64,000 nt of DNA from Azospira sp. I13 (GTDB lineage: Bacteria > Pseudomonadota > Gammaproteobacteria > Burkholderiales > Rhodocyclaceae): NCBI RefSeq assembly GCF_003112695.1, contig NZ_BFBP01000003.1, positions 390,460 through 454,459 of the forward strand, written 5' to 3'. Positions 20,254 through 30,710 of the stretch are shown one piece after another; the first letter of the stretch is position 1, and every line of letters starts with the position of its first letter. Below the pieces are notes generated by a model. That model was given only the letters and a program-made list of their open reading frames with translations. It did not search any database and was not told the DNA's origin. The translations under genes and the position numbers were made by a program.

Positions 20254-21367
20254 ACCTCCCCGCAAACCCGCCGCGCCGAAGGCCGGCCAGGGTCCCCGCC
20301 GCAGCCCCGCCGGGCGTTCCCGTGGGGATGGTGCCGAATGGGTGGAAGATTCCCGTTCGACCCCCAAGGCCCGGCGCAGTGGCGCTGCCGGCGGCCCGCC
20401 GAGCAAGCCTTCCCGTCCTGCCGCCAAGCGCACGCCTTTCCGCGCTCCCACCCGTGCCGAGGTGGTGCCGGAAGTTGATGAGGAGGTCGTCGTCGAGGAG
20501 GCGCCGCGCCCCCGCCGTGGCGCCGGCCGTGTTGCCCCTGCTCCCCGCCAGATGGGCCGTAGCGGCCGCAATGCCCCGGTGGAAGCCAAGCCCGAACGCC
20601 TGCACAAGATTCTGGCCCAGAGCGGTGTCGGTTCCCGGCGTGAAATGGAAGAGTGGATCGCCGCTGGCCGGGTCACTGTCAACAGCAAGCCGGCAGAAGT
20701 GGGCCAGCTGGTGGGGCCCAACGACAAGGTCAAGGTTAGCGGCCGTCTGGTGCACCTGCGTTTCGGCGCCCTGCGTCTGCCCCGGGTGGTGCTCTACCAC
20801 AAGCCGGAAGGCCAGATTGTTTCCCGGGATGACCCGGAAGGTCGTGACAGCGTCTTCGATTTCCTGCCGCGCATGCGGGGCAGCCGCTGGGTGGCTGTGG
20901 GGCGCCTGGACTACAACACCAGCGGCCTGCTGCTGTTCACCAACTCCGGCGATCTGGCCAACCGGCTGATGCATCCTCGCTACAACCTGGAACGGGAATA
21001 CGCCGTGCGGGTGCTGGGTGATCTGGACGATGCCACGCTGAAGCAGCTGGCTACCGGCATCGAGCTGGAGGATGGTCCGGCCCGCTTCACGACGCTTCTG
21101 GATGCGGGCGGGGAGGGGGCCAACCATTGGTATCGGGTTACCCTTTCCGAAGGTCGTAATCGGGAGGTAAGGCGCATGTTCGAGGCCGTTGGGGCGACGG
21201 TCAGCCGCCTGATCCGGGTGCGCTATGGCCCATTCCAGCTGCCGGCCCGCCTGAAGCGCGGCAGCACCCATGAGCTGGAAGATATGGAAGTGGCCAAGCT
21301 GATGCAGGAATTCGGCCTGCCGGCTCCGGAAGTCATTCAAAAGCGGGACAAGCGTACCCGTAAGTAA
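20240..21367 (+). CDS. rluB: 23S rRNA pseudouridine(2605) synthase RluB
   Basis: 375 aa. An Arg/Pro-rich disordered N-terminal extension (about residues 1-115), then an S4 domain ([29 protein letters not shown]) and the RsuA/RluB catalytic domain with the Asp in [25 protein letters not shown] 20240 or 20243 (tandem). Overlaps the scpB stop by 14 bases. RluB versus RluE/F is judged from the neighbourhood (scpB) and the long basic extension. Confidence 0.93.
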   Translation: MMPSKPPRKPAAPKAGQGPRRSPAGRSRGDGAEWVEDSRSTPKARRSGAAGGPPSKPSRPAAKRTPFRAPTRAEVVPEVDEEVVVEEAPRPRRGAGRVAPAPRQMGRSGRNAPVEAKPERLHKILAQSGVGSRREMEEWIAAGRVTVNSKPAEVGQLVGPNDKVKVSGRLVHLRFGALRLPRVVLYHKPEGQIVSRDDPEGRDSVFDFLPRMRGSRWVAVGRLDYNTSGLLLFTNSGDLANRLMHPRYNLEREYAVRVLGDLDDATLKQLATGIELEDGPARFTTLLDAGGEGANHWYRVTLSEGRNREVRRMFEAVGATVSRLIRVRYGPFQLPARLKRGSTHELEDMEVAKLMQEFGLPAPEVIQKRDKRTRK

Positions 21368-21465
21368 AGGGCCGGTACTTGCCGATCCCTGTCCGGCCCG
21401 AACTGTAGGGGAAGCGAAAGAGATGGGCAGAAGGAGGGCTGGGCCGCCAGAGGCGTTTCAGCCCT

Positions 21466-21499
21466 GGACAACGACTTTCCCGTGGGAAAGCCGTTGTCC
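21466..21499 (+). repeat. 16-bp inverted repeat overlapping the rimP operon -35
   Basis: GGACAACGaCTTTCCC (21466-21481) and its near-perfect inverted copy (21484-21499) separated by two bases; 15 of 16 positions pair. The end of the right arm is the -35 hexamer TTGTCC. Could be an operator or the rluB terminator without U-run. Confidence 0.7.
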
Positions 21500-21522
21500 G
21501 GTCCGTTGTTTTCCTATATAAT
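21494..21522 (+). promoter_or_regulatory. sigma-70 promoter of the rimP-nusA-infB operon
   Basis: TTGTCC (21494-21499), 17 bases, TATAAT (21517-21522). Good match and spacing; about 84 bases before the rimP start codon. Confidence 0.75.
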
Positions 21523-21542
21523 TCAAAAGTTATCATCGTCCT

Positions 21543-21594
21543 GCCCGGTTTTTGGGCGGGTAACTTATTTTGATGGGCGTTTCGCCCATTTTTT
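21543..21594 (+). terminator. leader attenuator of the rimP-nusA-infB operon
   Basis: Two hairpins between promoter and rimP: GCCC / GGGC around a T5 loop (21543-21557), then ATGGGCG-ttt-CGCCCAT (21573-21589) with the T run continuing to 21594. The second is a canonical intrinsic terminator 11 bases before the rimP ATG, so it must act as an attenuator or be read through. Confidence 0.7.
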
Positions 21595-21605
21595 ATTTGT
21601 AGCGC

Positions 21606-22067
21606 ATGGATCTGCACCAATTAGTGGAAAAAACGGTCACCGGCCTCGGTTATGAGCTGGTGGACCTTGAGCTGACGCCCCGGGCCCGGGTTATTCGCGT
21701 CTTCATCGACCAGCTGGCCAAGGCCGGCGGCATTGGCGTGGAGGACTGTGTTGCCGTGAGCAACCAGCTTTCCCGCGTCCTGATGGTTGAAGAAGTGGAC
21801 TATGACCGCTTGGAGGTGTCCTCTCCCGGTCTTGATCGCCCCCTGAAAAAGCTGGCCGATTTCGATCGTTTTGCCGGCCAGGAGGCGCATATCCGCTTGC
21901 GCGTGGCGCTGAACAACCGGCGCAATTTCAACGGAATTCTCATGGGGGTGCGCGACGGCAAGGTCTGCGTACGCCTGATCGACAAGAACAGCGGCAAGGA
22001 AGAGGGCGAAGTAGCCCTCGAGCCGGGCAATATCGACAAGGCCCGGCTGGAGCCGAAGTTCGATTGA
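21606..22067 (+). CDS. rimP: ribosome maturation factor RimP
   Basis: 153-aa factor for 30S subunit maturation. [36 protein letters not shown], then [36 protein letters not shown], both family hallmarks, and a C-terminal SH3-like domain. First gene of the rimP-nusA-infB-rbfA-truB operon, 25 bases before nusA. Confidence 0.95.
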   Translation: MDLHQLVEKTVTGLGYELVDLELTPRARVIRVFIDQLAKAGGIGVEDCVAVSNQLSRVLMVEEVDYDRLEVSSPGLDRPLKKLADFDRFAGQEAHIRLRVALNNRRNFNGILMGVRDGKVCVRLIDKNSGKEEGEVALEPGNIDKARLEPKFD

Positions 22068-22092
22068 TGGCAGAAACGAGGAGGGAAAAGCA

Positions 22093-23565
22093 ATGAGCCG
22101 CGAGATTTTGCTGCTGGTGGATGCACTGGCGCGGGAAAAGAACGTTGCCAAGGATGTGGTCTTCGGTGCCCTGGAGTCTGCCCTGGCCTCTGCTACCAAG
22201 AAGCGCATCAACGACGAGGCCGAAGTGCGCGTCGTGATCGACCGTAATACCGGCGAGTACGAGTCTTTCCGTCGCTGGAATGTGGTGGCCGATGAAGCCT
22301 ACGTAAACGAGTTTCTTGAGTTGCCCCTGTCCGAAGCTGCCAAGCAGGACGATAGCGTGGAAGTTGGCGATATCATTGAGGAATCCTTGGAGCCGATCGA
22401 TTTTGGTCGTATCGGCGCCCAAGCCGCCAAGCAGGTCATCCTGCAGCGTATTCGTGATGCTGAGCGGGAGCAGATTCTGTCCGATTTCCTGGAGCGCAAG
22501 GAACATATCGTTTCCGGCACCATCAAGCGCATGGAGCGGGGCAATGCCATCATCGAGGCTGGCAAGATCGAAGCCCTGCTGCCCCGGGATCAGATGATTC
22601 CCAAGGAAAACCTGCGTGTTGGCGATCGGGCCAAGGCCTATCTGCTGCGCATCGACCGCAATGCCCGGGGTCCCCAGATCATCCTCTCCCGCACTGCACC
22701 CGAATTCATCATCAAACTGTTTGACCTGGAAGTGCCGGAAATCGAAGACGGCCTCATGGAAATCAAAGCGGCTGCGCGGGACCCCGGCATGCGCGCCAAG
22801 ATTGCCGTGAAGTCCAACGATCCCCGCGTCGACCCGATCGGTACTTGTGTCGGTATGCGTGGTACCCGCGTGACTGCCGTCACTAACGAGTTGGCCGGTG
22901 AGCGTGTGGACATCGTGTTGTGGTCTCAGGATCCCGCCCAGTTCGTGATCGGCGCCCTGGCACCGGCCGAGGTCAGCTCCATCGTGGTGGACGAAGAAAA
23001 ACACAGCATGGATGTGGTGGTGGACGAAGCCAACTTGGCCATCGCCATCGGCCGTGGCGGCCAGAACGTGCGCCTGGCGTCCGAGCTGACCGGCTGGAAC
23101 ATCAACCTGATGACCCAGGAAGAGTCCGAGAAAAAGGTGGAAGCCGAAACTGCTGCCACCCGCGTGCTCTTCATGGAAAAACTGGATGTGGACGAGGAAG
23201 TCGCCAACATCCTGATCGACGAAGGCTTCTCCACCCTGGAAGAAGTGGCTTACGTGCCCCTGGCGGAAATGCTGGAAATCGAGGCTTTCGACGAAGACAC
23301 GGTGAACGAACTGCGCAACCGCGCACGTAATGTGCTTCTGACCGAAGCCATCGTCACTGAAGAGCAACTCGAAGGCGTGGAAGAGTCCCTCCTGGGCCTG
23401 GACGGCATGGATAAGTCCTTGGCCGCCAAGCTGGCTTCCGGCGGTGTCAAGACCCTGGATGACCTGGCCGACCTGGCTGTGGATGAACTCACCGAAATGA
23501 CCGGCATTGACGCGGACCGCGCCAAGCAACTGATTACCAACGCCCGCTCGCACTGGTTCGAGTGA
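22093..23565 (+). CDS. nusA: transcription termination/antitermination protein NusA
   Basis: 490-aa RNA polymerase-binding factor. N-terminal polymerase-binding domain ([17 protein letters not shown]), S1 domain (about 135-200, [16 protein letters not shown]), KH1 and KH2 ([38 protein letters not shown]), and two C-terminal acidic repeats ([29 protein letters not shown]). GAGGAGGGAAA ribosome site. Probably controls its own operon through the leader terminator. Confidence 0.97.
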   Translation: MSREILLLVDALAREKNVAKDVVFGALESALASATKKRINDEAEVRVVIDRNTGEYESFRRWNVVADEAYVNEFLELPLSEAAKQDDSVEVGDIIEESLEPIDFGRIGAQAAKQVILQRIRDAEREQILSDFLERKEHIVSGTIKRMERGNAIIEAGKIEALLPRDQMIPKENLRVGDRAKAYLLRIDRNARGPQIILSRTAPEFIIKLFDLEVPEIEDGLMEIKAAARDPGMRAKIAVKSNDPRVDPIGTCVGMRGTRVTAVTNELAGERVDIVLWSQDPAQFVIGALAPAEVSSIVVDEEKHSMDVVVDEANLAIAIGRGGQNVRLASELTGWNINLMTQEESEKKVEAETAATRVLFMEKLDVDEEVANILIDEGFSTLEEVAYVPLAEMLEIEAFDEDTVNELRNRARNVLLTEAIVTEEQLEGVEESLLGLDGMDKSLAAKLASGGVKTLDDLADLAVDELTEMTGIDADRAKQLITNARSHWFE

Positions 23566-23590
23566 GAGTTGGGAAGGGAGTGAAGTAAAT

Positions 23591-26386
23591 ATGGCGCAAA
23601 CAACCGTCTCTCAATTTGCCACCGAGCTGAAAATGCCGGCAGCTGCCCTGCTGGAACAGCTACAGAAGGCCGGCGTCAGCAAGCAGCTGGCTGAAGATGA
23701 ACTGTCCGAACAGGACAAGACCCGTCTGCTCGATTACCTGCGCAGTAGCCACGGCGAGTCCCAGGGCAAGAACAAGATCACGCTGACCCGTAAGCAGACC
23801 AGCGAGATCAAGGCTCAGGATTCCAGCGGCAAAACCCGTACCGTCCAGGTGGAAGTACGTAAGAAGCGCGTCCTGGTGAAGCGCGAAGCTGGCGATGCCG
23901 CCGTTGAAGCTGTGGCCGAAGAAGCGCTGCAGGCTGCTGTGCCGGCCGAGCCGCTGGTCGCACCCGAGCCCGTCGTTGAAGCTGCTCCCGAGCCGGTGCC
24001 CGAACCCGTGGCAGAAGTGGTTCCCGAGCCGGAAATCGAAGTCGTGCCCGAGCCGGTGCTTGTTGCTGCTCCCGAGCCGATTCCGGAACCGGTGCCCGAG
24101 CCTGCCCCTGCCCCCGCTGTCGTTGCCGCTCCCGCCGCCGAAGCCACGGCACCGAGCCGTGCCAAGGTAGTCAAGCGCAGCATGGTTTCTGTCATCGGCG
24201 AGGCCGAAATGAAGGCCCGGGAAGACGAAGCGCGCCGTCACCAAGCCCTGCTCGAACATCAGCAGCGTGAATATCTGGAAAAGCAGGCTCGCGCAGCCGA
24301 ACTGGTGCGTCTGCGTCGTGAAGCCGAAGAAAAGGCGGCCGCCGCCAAGGTTGCAGCTGCTGCGAAGCAAGCTGCTGCTGCACAGCAGACAGCCCAGTCT
24401 CCCGAAGAGAAGCCTGCCGATCGTACGCTGCACAAGCCCGCTGGAAAGCCCGGTGAAGCCAAGCCTGGTGCCAAGAAAGAGCCCTGGAACGACGGCAACA
24501 AGAAGCGCCCCGGTATCAAAACCCGCGGTGGTGACTCCGGTAGCGGCTGGCGTAGCGGCGGCAAGCATGGCAAGCGCCATGGTGGCAGCAGCGACGAGGC
24601 CCATGCCTTCCAGGCGCCGACCGAACCGATCGTGCGTGAAGTCCACGTTCCTGAAACCATTTCTGTAGCCGACCTGGCCCACAAGATGGCCGTTAAGGCC
24701 ACGGAAGTGATCAAAACCCTGATGAAGATGGGGTCCATGGTCACCATTAACCAGGTGCTGGACCAGGAAACCGCCATGATTCTGGTGGAGGAGATGGGCC
24801 ACAAAGCCGTTGCCGCCAAACTGGACGACCCGGACGCCTTCCTGGACGACGTTGCTGAGCATGTGGATGTGAAGCTGGAGCCCCGGGCTCCGGTGGTGAC
24901 CGTGATGGGTCACGTCGACCACGGCAAGACCTCCCTGCTTGACTACATCCGCCGCACCCGCGTGGCCTCCGGTGAAGCCGGCGGCATTACCCAGCACATC
25001 GGCGCTTACCACGTGGAAACGCCCCGTGGCATGGTGACTTTCCTCGACACCCCGGGTCACGAGGCCTTCACGGCCATGCGGGCCCGCGGTGCCAAGGCCA
25101 CCGACTTGGTGATTCTGGTGGTCGCGGCTGACGACGGCGTCATGCCCCAGACCAAGGAAGCTATCCACCACGCCAAGGCGGCCAATGTGCCCCTGGTGGT
25201 GGCGGTGAACAAGATCGACAAGCCCGAAGCCAATCCGGATCGCGTCAAGCAGGAACTGATTGCCGAAGGCGTGGTGCCGGAAGAATACGGTGGCGATTCT
25301 CCCTTCGTCCCGGTTTCCGCCAAGAAGGGCACCGGCATCGACGACCTGCTGGAGCACGTGCTGCTGCAGGCCGAAGTGCTGGAACTGACTGCGGCCAAGG
25401 AAGCACCGGCCAAGGGCATCATCATCGAAGCTCGCCTGGACAAGGGCAAGGGCCCCGTGGCGACCATCCTGGTGCAGTCCGGCACCCTGAAGCGCGGCGA
25501 CATCGTACTGGTGGGCCAGGTCTTCGGTAAGGTCCGGGCCATGCTGGACGAGAACGGCAAGCCTATCGACGAGGCTGGTCCTTCCATTCCGGTGGAAATC
25601 CAGGGTCTCTCCGACGTGCCGGCGGCCGGTGAAGAAGCCATGGTCTTGGCCGACGAGCGCAAGGCACGGGAAATTGCCCTGTTCCGTCAAGGCAAGTTCC
25701 GCGAAGTGAAGCTGGCCAAGCAACAGGCCGCCAAGCTCGAATCCATGTTCGAGAACATGGGTGAGGGCGCTGCCAAGTTCCTGCCGTTGATCGTCAAGTC
25801 CGACGTGCAGGGTTCCCAGGAAGCGCTGGTGCAGTCCTTGAACAAGCTTTCCACCGAGGAAGTGCGCGTCAATGTGATTCATGCCGCGGTCGGTGCCATC
25901 ACCGAAACCGACGTGAATCTGGCATCCGCCTCCAAGGCGGTCATCATCGGCTTCAACACCCGTGCCGATGCTGGCGCCCGTAAGGCTGCCGACAACTTTG
26001 GCGTTGATATCCGCTACTACAACATCATTTATGACGCTGTAGATGAAGTGAAGGCAGCCCTGTCCGGCATGCTCTCCCCGGAGAAGCGCGAGCAGATCAC
26101 CGGTCTCGTGGAAATCCGCCAGGTCTTCAAGGTTTCCAAGGTTGGTTCCATTGCCGGTTGCCTGGTGCTGGAAGGCGTGGTCAAGCGTGCTTCCCGCATC
26201 CGCCTGCTGCGCAACAACGTGGTGCAGTGGGATGGTGAACTGGATTCCCTGAAGCGCTACAAGGATGACGTCAAGGAAGTGAAGGGCGGCTTCGAGTGCG
26301 GCCTCTCCCTCAAGGGCTACAACGAGATCGAGGAAGGCGACCAACTGGAAGTGTACGAAATCCAGGAAATCGCCCGGAGCCTGTAA
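23591..26386 (+). CDS. infB: translation initiation factor IF-2
   Basis: 931-aa GTPase placing fMet-tRNA on the 30S subunit. IF2-N module at residues 1-55, a Glu/Pro/Ala-rich linker with repeated PEP motifs (about 115-195), a coiled, Lys/Ala-rich segment (about 205-275), a second IF2-N module near 355-405, then the G domain starting near 435 with [19 protein letters not shown] and NKIDKPEA, and C-terminal domains II, III and IV. The linker is the variable part of the family. Confidence 0.97.
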   Translation: MAQTTVSQFATELKMPAAALLEQLQKAGVSKQLAEDELSEQDKTRLLDYLRSSHGESQGKNKITLTRKQTSEIKAQDSSGKTRTVQVEVRKKRVLVKREAGDAAVEAVAEEALQAAVPAEPLVAPEPVVEAAPEPVPEPVAEVVPEPEIEVVPEPVLVAAPEPIPEPVPEPAPAPAVVAAPAAEATAPSRAKVVKRSMVSVIGEAEMKAREDEARRHQALLEHQQREYLEKQARAAELVRLRREAEEKAAAAKVAAAAKQAAAAQQTAQSPEEKPADRTLHKPAGKPGEAKPGAKKEPWNDGNKKRPGIKTRGGDSGSGWRSGGKHGKRHGGSSDEAHAFQAPTEPIVREVHVPETISVADLAHKMAVKATEVIKTLMKMGSMVTINQVLDQETAMILVEEMGHKAVAAKLDDPDAFLDDVAEHVDVKLEPRAPVVTVMGHVDHGKTSLLDYIRRTRVASGEAGGITQHIGAYHVETPRGMVTFLDTPGHEAFTAMRARGAKATDLVILVVAADDGVMPQTKEAIHHAKAANVPLVVAVNKIDKPEANPDRVKQELIAEGVVPEEYGGDSPFVPVSAKKGTGIDDLLEHVLLQAEVLELTAAKEAPAKGIIIEARLDKGKGPVATILVQSGTLKRGDIVLVGQVFGKVRAMLDENGKPIDEAGPSIPVEIQGLSDVPAAGEEAMVLADERKAREIALFRQGKFREVKLAKQQAAKLESMFENMGEGAAKFLPLIVKSDVQGSQEALVQSLNKLSTEEVRVNVIHAAVGAITETDVNLASASKAVIIGFNTRADAGARKAADNFGVDIRYYNIIYDAVDEVKAALSGMLSPEKREQITGLVEIRQVFKVSKVGSIAGCLVLEGVVKRASRIRLLRNNVVQWDGELDSLKRYKDDVKEVKGGFECGLSLKGYNEIEEGDQLEVYEIQEIARSL

Positions 26387-26392
26387 GGCACG

Positions 26393-26806
26393 ATGGCTAC
26401 CAAGAGCTTTTCCCGCAAGGACCGGGTGAATGAGCAGATCCGCCGCGAGTTGGCGGAGCTCATTCGCACGGAGTTGAAGGATCCCCGCGTCGGCATGGTC
26501 AGCCTGACCGACGTGGAGGTGACTCCCGACTATGCCCACGCCCGAGTATTTTTCACCACTCTGGCCACTGCCGAGCAGCTGCCGGAAATCCAGAAGGGGC
26601 TGGTCAAGGCCTCGGGTTTTCTGCGGCGTGAACTGGGGCGTCGCGTGCGTATCCACACCACGCCCCAGCTGCACTTCATCTACGACAATTCCATCGAGCA
26701 CGGCACCAGCCTCTCTCGTCTCATCGACGAGGCCGCTGCCGCCAGCCGCCAGACTTCGCCCGAAGCAGGCGAGGCGCCTGACGCAGATACTCCCACCGAA
26801 AGCTGA
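26393..26806 (+). CDS. rbfA: ribosome-binding factor A
   Basis: 137-aa KH-fold protein for late 30S maturation. RVNEQIRRELAELIRTELKDPRVGMVSLTDVEVTPDYAHARVFF is characteristic, as is LGRRVRIHTTPQLHFIYDNSIEHG. The C-terminal 25 residues are low-complexity. Six bases after infB. Confidence 0.95.
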   Translation: MATKSFSRKDRVNEQIRRELAELIRTELKDPRVGMVSLTDVEVTPDYAHARVFFTTLATAEQLPEIQKGLVKASGFLRRELGRRVRIHTTPQLHFIYDNSIEHGTSLSRLIDEAAAASRQTSPEAGEAPDADTPTES

Positions 26807-26810
26807 GCTC

Positions 26811-27719
26811 ATGTCCAAACCCAGACGCACCTGGAAACAGGTGGATGGGGTGTTGTTGCTGGACAAGCCCCTGCACCTCTCCTCCAACGACGCGCTGCAA
26901 AAGGCGCGTCGTCTCTTTTCAGCCGCCAAAGCAGGCCATACCGGGACCCTGGATCCCCTGGCCACCGGTCTGCTGCCTGTTTGTTTCGGCGAAGCCACCA
27001 AGTTTTCTGCCGATCTCCTGGATGCGGACAAAGCCTATGTCGCCGATGTTCGCCTCGGCGAAACCACGGCCACCGGCGATGCTGAAGGGGAAATCCTGCA
27101 GACTCGCCCCGTTCAGGTGTCGCCCGAGCAGTTGCAGGCGGTTGTGGCCCGTTTTCTCGGCCCCATTGCACAAATTCCGCCCATGTATTCTGCCCTCAAG
27201 CGGGATGGCAAGCCCCTCTACGAACTGGCCCGCCAGGGCATTGAAGTGGAACGGGAGGCCCGCCAGGTGGTTATCCACCAACTGGCTGCCACGGATTTCG
27301 ACGGTGTCCATTTTCGCCTTCACGTCGATTGCAGCAAGGGCACCTATATCCGCACCCTGGCCGAAGACATCGGCGAGGCCCTGGGGTGTGGCGCTCACCT
27401 GCGCGCCCTGCGACGCACCCGGGTCGGCCCCCTGACCCTGGAAGGCGCGGTATCCCTAGAGGCCCTCGAAAATTTGGAGGAGGACGGGCGTACCGTCCAC
27501 CTGCTCCCGTTGGATGCCCTGCTACACAGCCTGCCCGCTGTGGCGCTGGAGGCGGAGGCCGAGGCCCGTTTTGCCCACGGCAACCCGGTTCCCACCGAAC
27601 TGCTTGCCGGTAAGGCCCGGGTGTACGACGGTGCTGGCAAGCTGCTGGGGGTTGGCGAAGTTCGTTCCGGTGCCCTATGGCCCTTCCGTCTGCTGCGCCA
27701 GGAGCAGACAGCAGCGTAA
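26811..27719 (+). CDS. truB: tRNA pseudouridine(55) synthase
   Basis: 302 aa. Catalytic Asp48 in GHTGTLDPLATGLLP, followed by YVADVRLGETTATGD and the CSKGTYIRTLAEDIG block; C-terminal PUA-like part. ATG 26811, four bases after the rbfA stop. Modifies U55 in all elongator tRNAs. Confidence 0.95.
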   Translation: MSKPRRTWKQVDGVLLLDKPLHLSSNDALQKARRLFSAAKAGHTGTLDPLATGLLPVCFGEATKFSADLLDADKAYVADVRLGETTATGDAEGEILQTRPVQVSPEQLQAVVARFLGPIAQIPPMYSALKRDGKPLYELARQGIEVEREARQVVIHQLAATDFDGVHFRLHVDCSKGTYIRTLAEDIGEALGCGAHLRALRRTRVGPLTLEGAVSLEALENLEEDGRTVHLLPLDALLHSLPAVALEAEAEARFAHGNPVPTELLAGKARVYDGAGKLLGVGEVRSGALWPFRLLRQEQTAA

Positions 27720-27772
27720 TGGCCGGCACCGGGGCCGGCGCCGGGCCGCGTACCTGCCGGGCGCATTAATCC

Positions 27773-27801
27773 TTGCTTCCCCGGGGCTCGCTGCGTATAA
27801 T
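27773..27801 (+). promoter_or_regulatory. sigma-70 promoter of rpsO
   Basis: TTGCTT (27773-27778), 17 bases, TATAAT (27796-27801), 100 bases before the rpsO start. Confidence 0.75.
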
Positions 27802-27808
27802 CCGCCCC

Positions 27809-27838
27809 TTCGTTCCGTTCCCGGAGCGAAGTTTTTTT
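27809..27838 (+). terminator. intrinsic terminator/attenuator in the rpsO leader
   Basis: TTCGTTCC (27809-27816) pairs with GGAGCGAA (27823-27830, one G-U pair), followed by a T7 run (27832-27838). It lies after the promoter and 63 bases before the rpsO ATG, so it is a candidate attenuator; it could also stop truB read-through. Confidence 0.65.
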
Positions 27839-27901
27839 AACAGTCGGGCGCTGGCTCTATCAAACTGGGGCGGCGTCGTAACACTCAAGAGAGTTTGACT
27901 C

Positions 27902-28171
27902 ATGGCTATTAACACCACGCAAAAGGCCCAGATCGTTGGCGATTTCCAACGTGCCCAGGGCGACACCGGTTCCTCCGAAGTGCAGATCGCGCTGCTGACC
28001 GCACGCATCAACGACCTGACCGGTCACTTCAAGGAACACATGAAGGATCACCACTCCCGTCGCGGCCTGCTGCGCATGGTTTCCCGCCGTCGCAAGCTGC
28101 TGGACTACCTGAAGCGCACCGACGTGGACAAGTACCGCAGCGTTATCGAACGCCTGGGCCTGCGCAAGTAA
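27902..28171 (+). CDS. rpsO: 30S ribosomal protein S15
   Basis: 89 aa, complete. Starts [46 protein letters not shown], contains [24 protein letters not shown], the 16S-binding block. Standard rpsO-pnp pair; S15 represses its own translation in E. coli, which may also apply here. Confidence 0.98.
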   Translation: MAINTTQKAQIVGDFQRAQGDTGSSEVQIALLTARINDLTGHFKEHMKDHHSRRGLLRMVSRRRKLLDYLKRTDVDKYRSVIERLGLRK

Positions 28172-28219
28172 TCTTGCACCAAGCCCAGAACCGTCCGCTC
28201 ATGCGGTCGGGAGTATAGA

Positions 28220-28259
28220 AAGAGCGGCGTGGCCTGACGGGCTGCGCCGCTCTTTTTTT
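28220..28259 (+). terminator. rpsO terminator
   Basis: AAGAGCGGCG (28220-28229) pairs with CGCCGCTCTT (28245-28254), followed by Ts to 28259. Confidence 0.85.
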
Positions 28260-28290
28260 ATTCTGCCCCCATGGCAGCATGACTCCCGGG

Positions 28291-28296
28291 TAGAAT
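28291..28296 (+). promoter_or_regulatory. -10-like element before pnp
   Basis: TAGAAT in TAGAATCGGC, 60 bases before the pnp start; no clear -35. Confidence 0.35.
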
Positions 28297-28350
28297 CGGC
28301 CGGTTAAACAGAATCTAGCGAAGACACAAGTGAAAGAGAGAAAGGAAGAT

Positions 28351-30468
28351 ATGTTCAATATTGCAAAGAAAACCTTCACCTACGGTGCCCATCAGGTCAC
28401 TCTGGAAACCGGCGAGATTGCTCGCCAGGCCTCCGGCGCCGTACTGGTCACCGTTGATGACACCGTGGTCCTGGTGACCGTGGTCGGTGCCAAGCAAGCC
28501 AAGCCCGGCCAAGATTTCTTCCCCCTGACCGTCGATTACGTTGAAAAGACCTACGCTGCCGGCAAGATCCCCGGTGGCTTCTTCAAGCGCGAAGGCCGTC
28601 CTTCCGAAAAGGAAACCCTGACCTCCCGCCTGATCGACCGTCCGATCCGCCCCCTGTTCCCCGAAGGCTTCTACAACGAAGTCCAGGTCGTGGCCACCGT
28701 CATGTCCCTGAATCCTGAAGTGGATTCCGACATTCCCGCCCTGATCGGTGCTTCCGCCGCTCTGGCCATTTCCGGCATCCCCTTCATGGGCCCCATCGGT
28801 GCCGCCCGTGTCGGTTACATCAACGGCCAGTACGTCATCAACCCCTCCGCCACCCAGCTCAAGGATAGCCAGCTGGACCTGGTGGTTGCCGGTACCCAGT
28901 CCGCCGTGCTGATGGTGGAATCCGAAGCCAAGGAACTCTCCGAAGAAGTCATGCTGGGCGCCGTGGTCTTCGGCCACGAGCAGATGCAGGTCGTCATCAA
29001 CGCCATCAACGAACTGGTGGAAGAAGCCGGCAAGCCCGAATGGGATTGGCAGCCTCCCGCCAAGGACGAGGCCCTGATCGCCAAGCTCACCGCTCTGGTC
29101 AATACCCAGCTCGAAGAAGCCTACAACATCACCGTGAAGCAGACCCGCAGCCAGCGCGTCAAGGAAATCCGCAACGAAGCCGTGGCCGCCCTGTGCCAAG
29201 GTGAAGGTGCTCCCGACGAAGCCACCGTGGCCGACCTGTTCTTTGCCCTGGAAGCCGCCATCGTGCGTGGCCGCATCCTCTCCGGCGCTCCCCGTATCGA
29301 CGGTCGCGACACCCGCACCGTGCGCCCCATCACCGTGCGCGCTGGCGTGCTGCCCCGTACCCACGGTTCCGCCCTGTTCACCCGTGGCGAAACCCAGGGC
29401 CTGGTGGTCGCCACCCTCGGCACCAGCCGCGACGAACAGATCATCGACGCCCTGGCCGGTGAGTACAAAGACCGCTTCATGCTGCACTACAACATGCCCC
29501 CCTACGCCACCGGCGAAACGGGTCGTGTCGGCTCCCCCAAGCGTCGCGAAATCGGCCACGGCCGTCTGGCCAAGCGCGCCCTGCTGGCCGTGCTGCCCCC
29601 CGCCGATGAGTTCTCCTACTCCATGCGCGTGGTTTCCGAGATCACCGAATCCAACGGCTCCTCCTCCATGGCCTCCGTCTGCGGCGGCTCCCTGGCGCTG
29701 ATGGATGCTGGCGTGCCCCTCAAGGCCCACGTGGCCGGCATCGCCATGGGCCTGATCAAGGAAGGCAACCGCTTCGCTGTGCTGACCGACATCCTGGGTG
29801 ACGAAGACCACCTGGGTGACATGGACTTCAAGGTGGCCGGTACCGATTCCGGCATCACCGCCCTGCAGATGGACATCAAGATTCAGGGCATCACCAAGGA
29901 AATCATGGCCGTGGCGCTGGATCAGGCCAAGGCCGGTCGTCTGCACATCCTGACCATCATGCAGGACGCTCAGGATGCGCCCCGCACCGAAATGTCCGCC
30001 TACGCTCCCCGTCTGTACACCATGAAGATCAATCCGGAAAAAATCCGTGACGTGATCGGCAAGGGCGGCGCTGTCATCCGCGCCCTGACGGAAGAAACCG
30101 GCACCTCCATCGACATCCAGGACGACGGCACCATCACCATCGCCTCCACCGACGGCGCCGCCGCCGAGCTGGCCAAGAAGCGTATCGAAGCCATCACCGC
30201 CGAAGTGGAAGTGGGCCGCATCTACGAAGGCCCCGTGCTGAAGATCCTCGACTTCGGCGCCATCGTCAGCGTCCTGCCGGGCAAAGATGGTCTGCTGCAC
30301 ATCTCCCAGATCGCCAACGAGCGCGTCAACGCCGTGGGCGACTACCTCAAGGAAGGCCAGGTCGTGCGCGTCAAGGTCCTGGAAACCGACGAGAAGGGCC
30401 GCATCCGCCTGTCCATGAAGGCCGTGGCCGCCGAAGAAGGTGCCGCTGCCCCCCAGGCCCAGCAGTAA
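28351..30468 (+). CDS. pnp: polyribonucleotide nucleotidyltransferase
   Basis: 705-aa phosphorolytic 3'-5' exoribonuclease and degradosome member. Starts [33 protein letters not shown] with AAAGGAAG upstream; a GTG 21 bases earlier is unlikely. Two RNase PH-like core domains ([46 protein letters not shown]), a KH domain with [12 protein letters not shown] at about 568 and an S1 domain at about 620-690. Terminates with a C-terminal [11 protein letters not shown] tail. Confidence 0.97.
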   Translation: MFNIAKKTFTYGAHQVTLETGEIARQASGAVLVTVDDTVVLVTVVGAKQAKPGQDFFPLTVDYVEKTYAAGKIPGGFFKREGRPSEKETLTSRLIDRPIRPLFPEGFYNEVQVVATVMSLNPEVDSDIPALIGASAALAISGIPFMGPIGAARVGYINGQYVINPSATQLKDSQLDLVVAGTQSAVLMVESEAKELSEEVMLGAVVFGHEQMQVVINAINELVEEAGKPEWDWQPPAKDEALIAKLTALVNTQLEEAYNITVKQTRSQRVKEIRNEAVAALCQGEGAPDEATVADLFFALEAAIVRGRILSGAPRIDGRDTRTVRPITVRAGVLPRTHGSALFTRGETQGLVVATLGTSRDEQIIDALAGEYKDRFMLHYNMPPYATGETGRVGSPKRREIGHGRLAKRALLAVLPPADEFSYSMRVVSEITESNGSSSMASVCGGSLALMDAGVPLKAHVAGIAMGLIKEGNRFAVLTDILGDEDHLGDMDFKVAGTDSGITALQMDIKIQGITKEIMAVALDQAKAGRLHILTIMQDAQDAPRTEMSAYAPRLYTMKINPEKIRDVIGKGGAVIRALTEETGTSIDIQDDGTITIASTDGAAAELAKKRIEAITAEVEVGRIYEGPVLKILDFGAIVSVLPGKDGLLHISQIANERVNAVGDYLKEGQVVRVKVLETDEKGRIRLSMKAVAAEEGAAAPQAQQ

Positions 30469-30516
30469 TCACCGACAGCCCTGGCCGTTCTCCGGTCGAG
30501 GCTGATTCGTTGCACC

Positions 30517-30548
30517 AAAAAAGCCCGCTAGCCATAGCGGGCTTTTTT
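30517..30548 (+). terminator. pnp terminator
   Basis: AAAAAAGCCCGCTA (30517-30530), loop GCCA, TAGCGGGCTTTTTT (30535-30548): perfect, effectively bidirectional. Confidence 0.9.
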
Positions 30549-30710
30549 ATGTCCACTTGATTTTCCCCGACCCCCGGGTGACCCTTTTTTTGGGGTGTTT
30601 TCAAAGTCTTTTAAATTCAATAGGTTGCGGATATTGTGAAAATTTGGGTAGGGAAGGGGAAATGGCGCTATATTCCCGGTGTTTCATGGGGATAGCGTGA
30701 ATTTCCTCTA
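30549..30710 (+). promoter_or_regulatory. CRISPR leader
   Basis: 162 bases, AT-richer than the surroundings, directly before the first repeat. It contains an IHF-like site ATTCAATAGGTTG (30615-30627, one mismatch to WATCAANNNNTTR) 83 bases before the first repeat and TATATT at 30669-30674 as a possible -10. The leader side is set by the repeat orientation and by the decayed repeat at the other end. Confidence 0.55.

Noticed and set aside
23660-27031. 1,123-codon open frame antisense to infB
   Set aside because: Runs opposite a clearly coding gene with strong third-position GC bias, which leaves antisense frames open; no ribosome site or family features.
28315-30300. 661-codon open frame antisense to pnp
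   Set aside because: Same codon-bias artefact; composition is His/Gly/Asp repeats without domain features.
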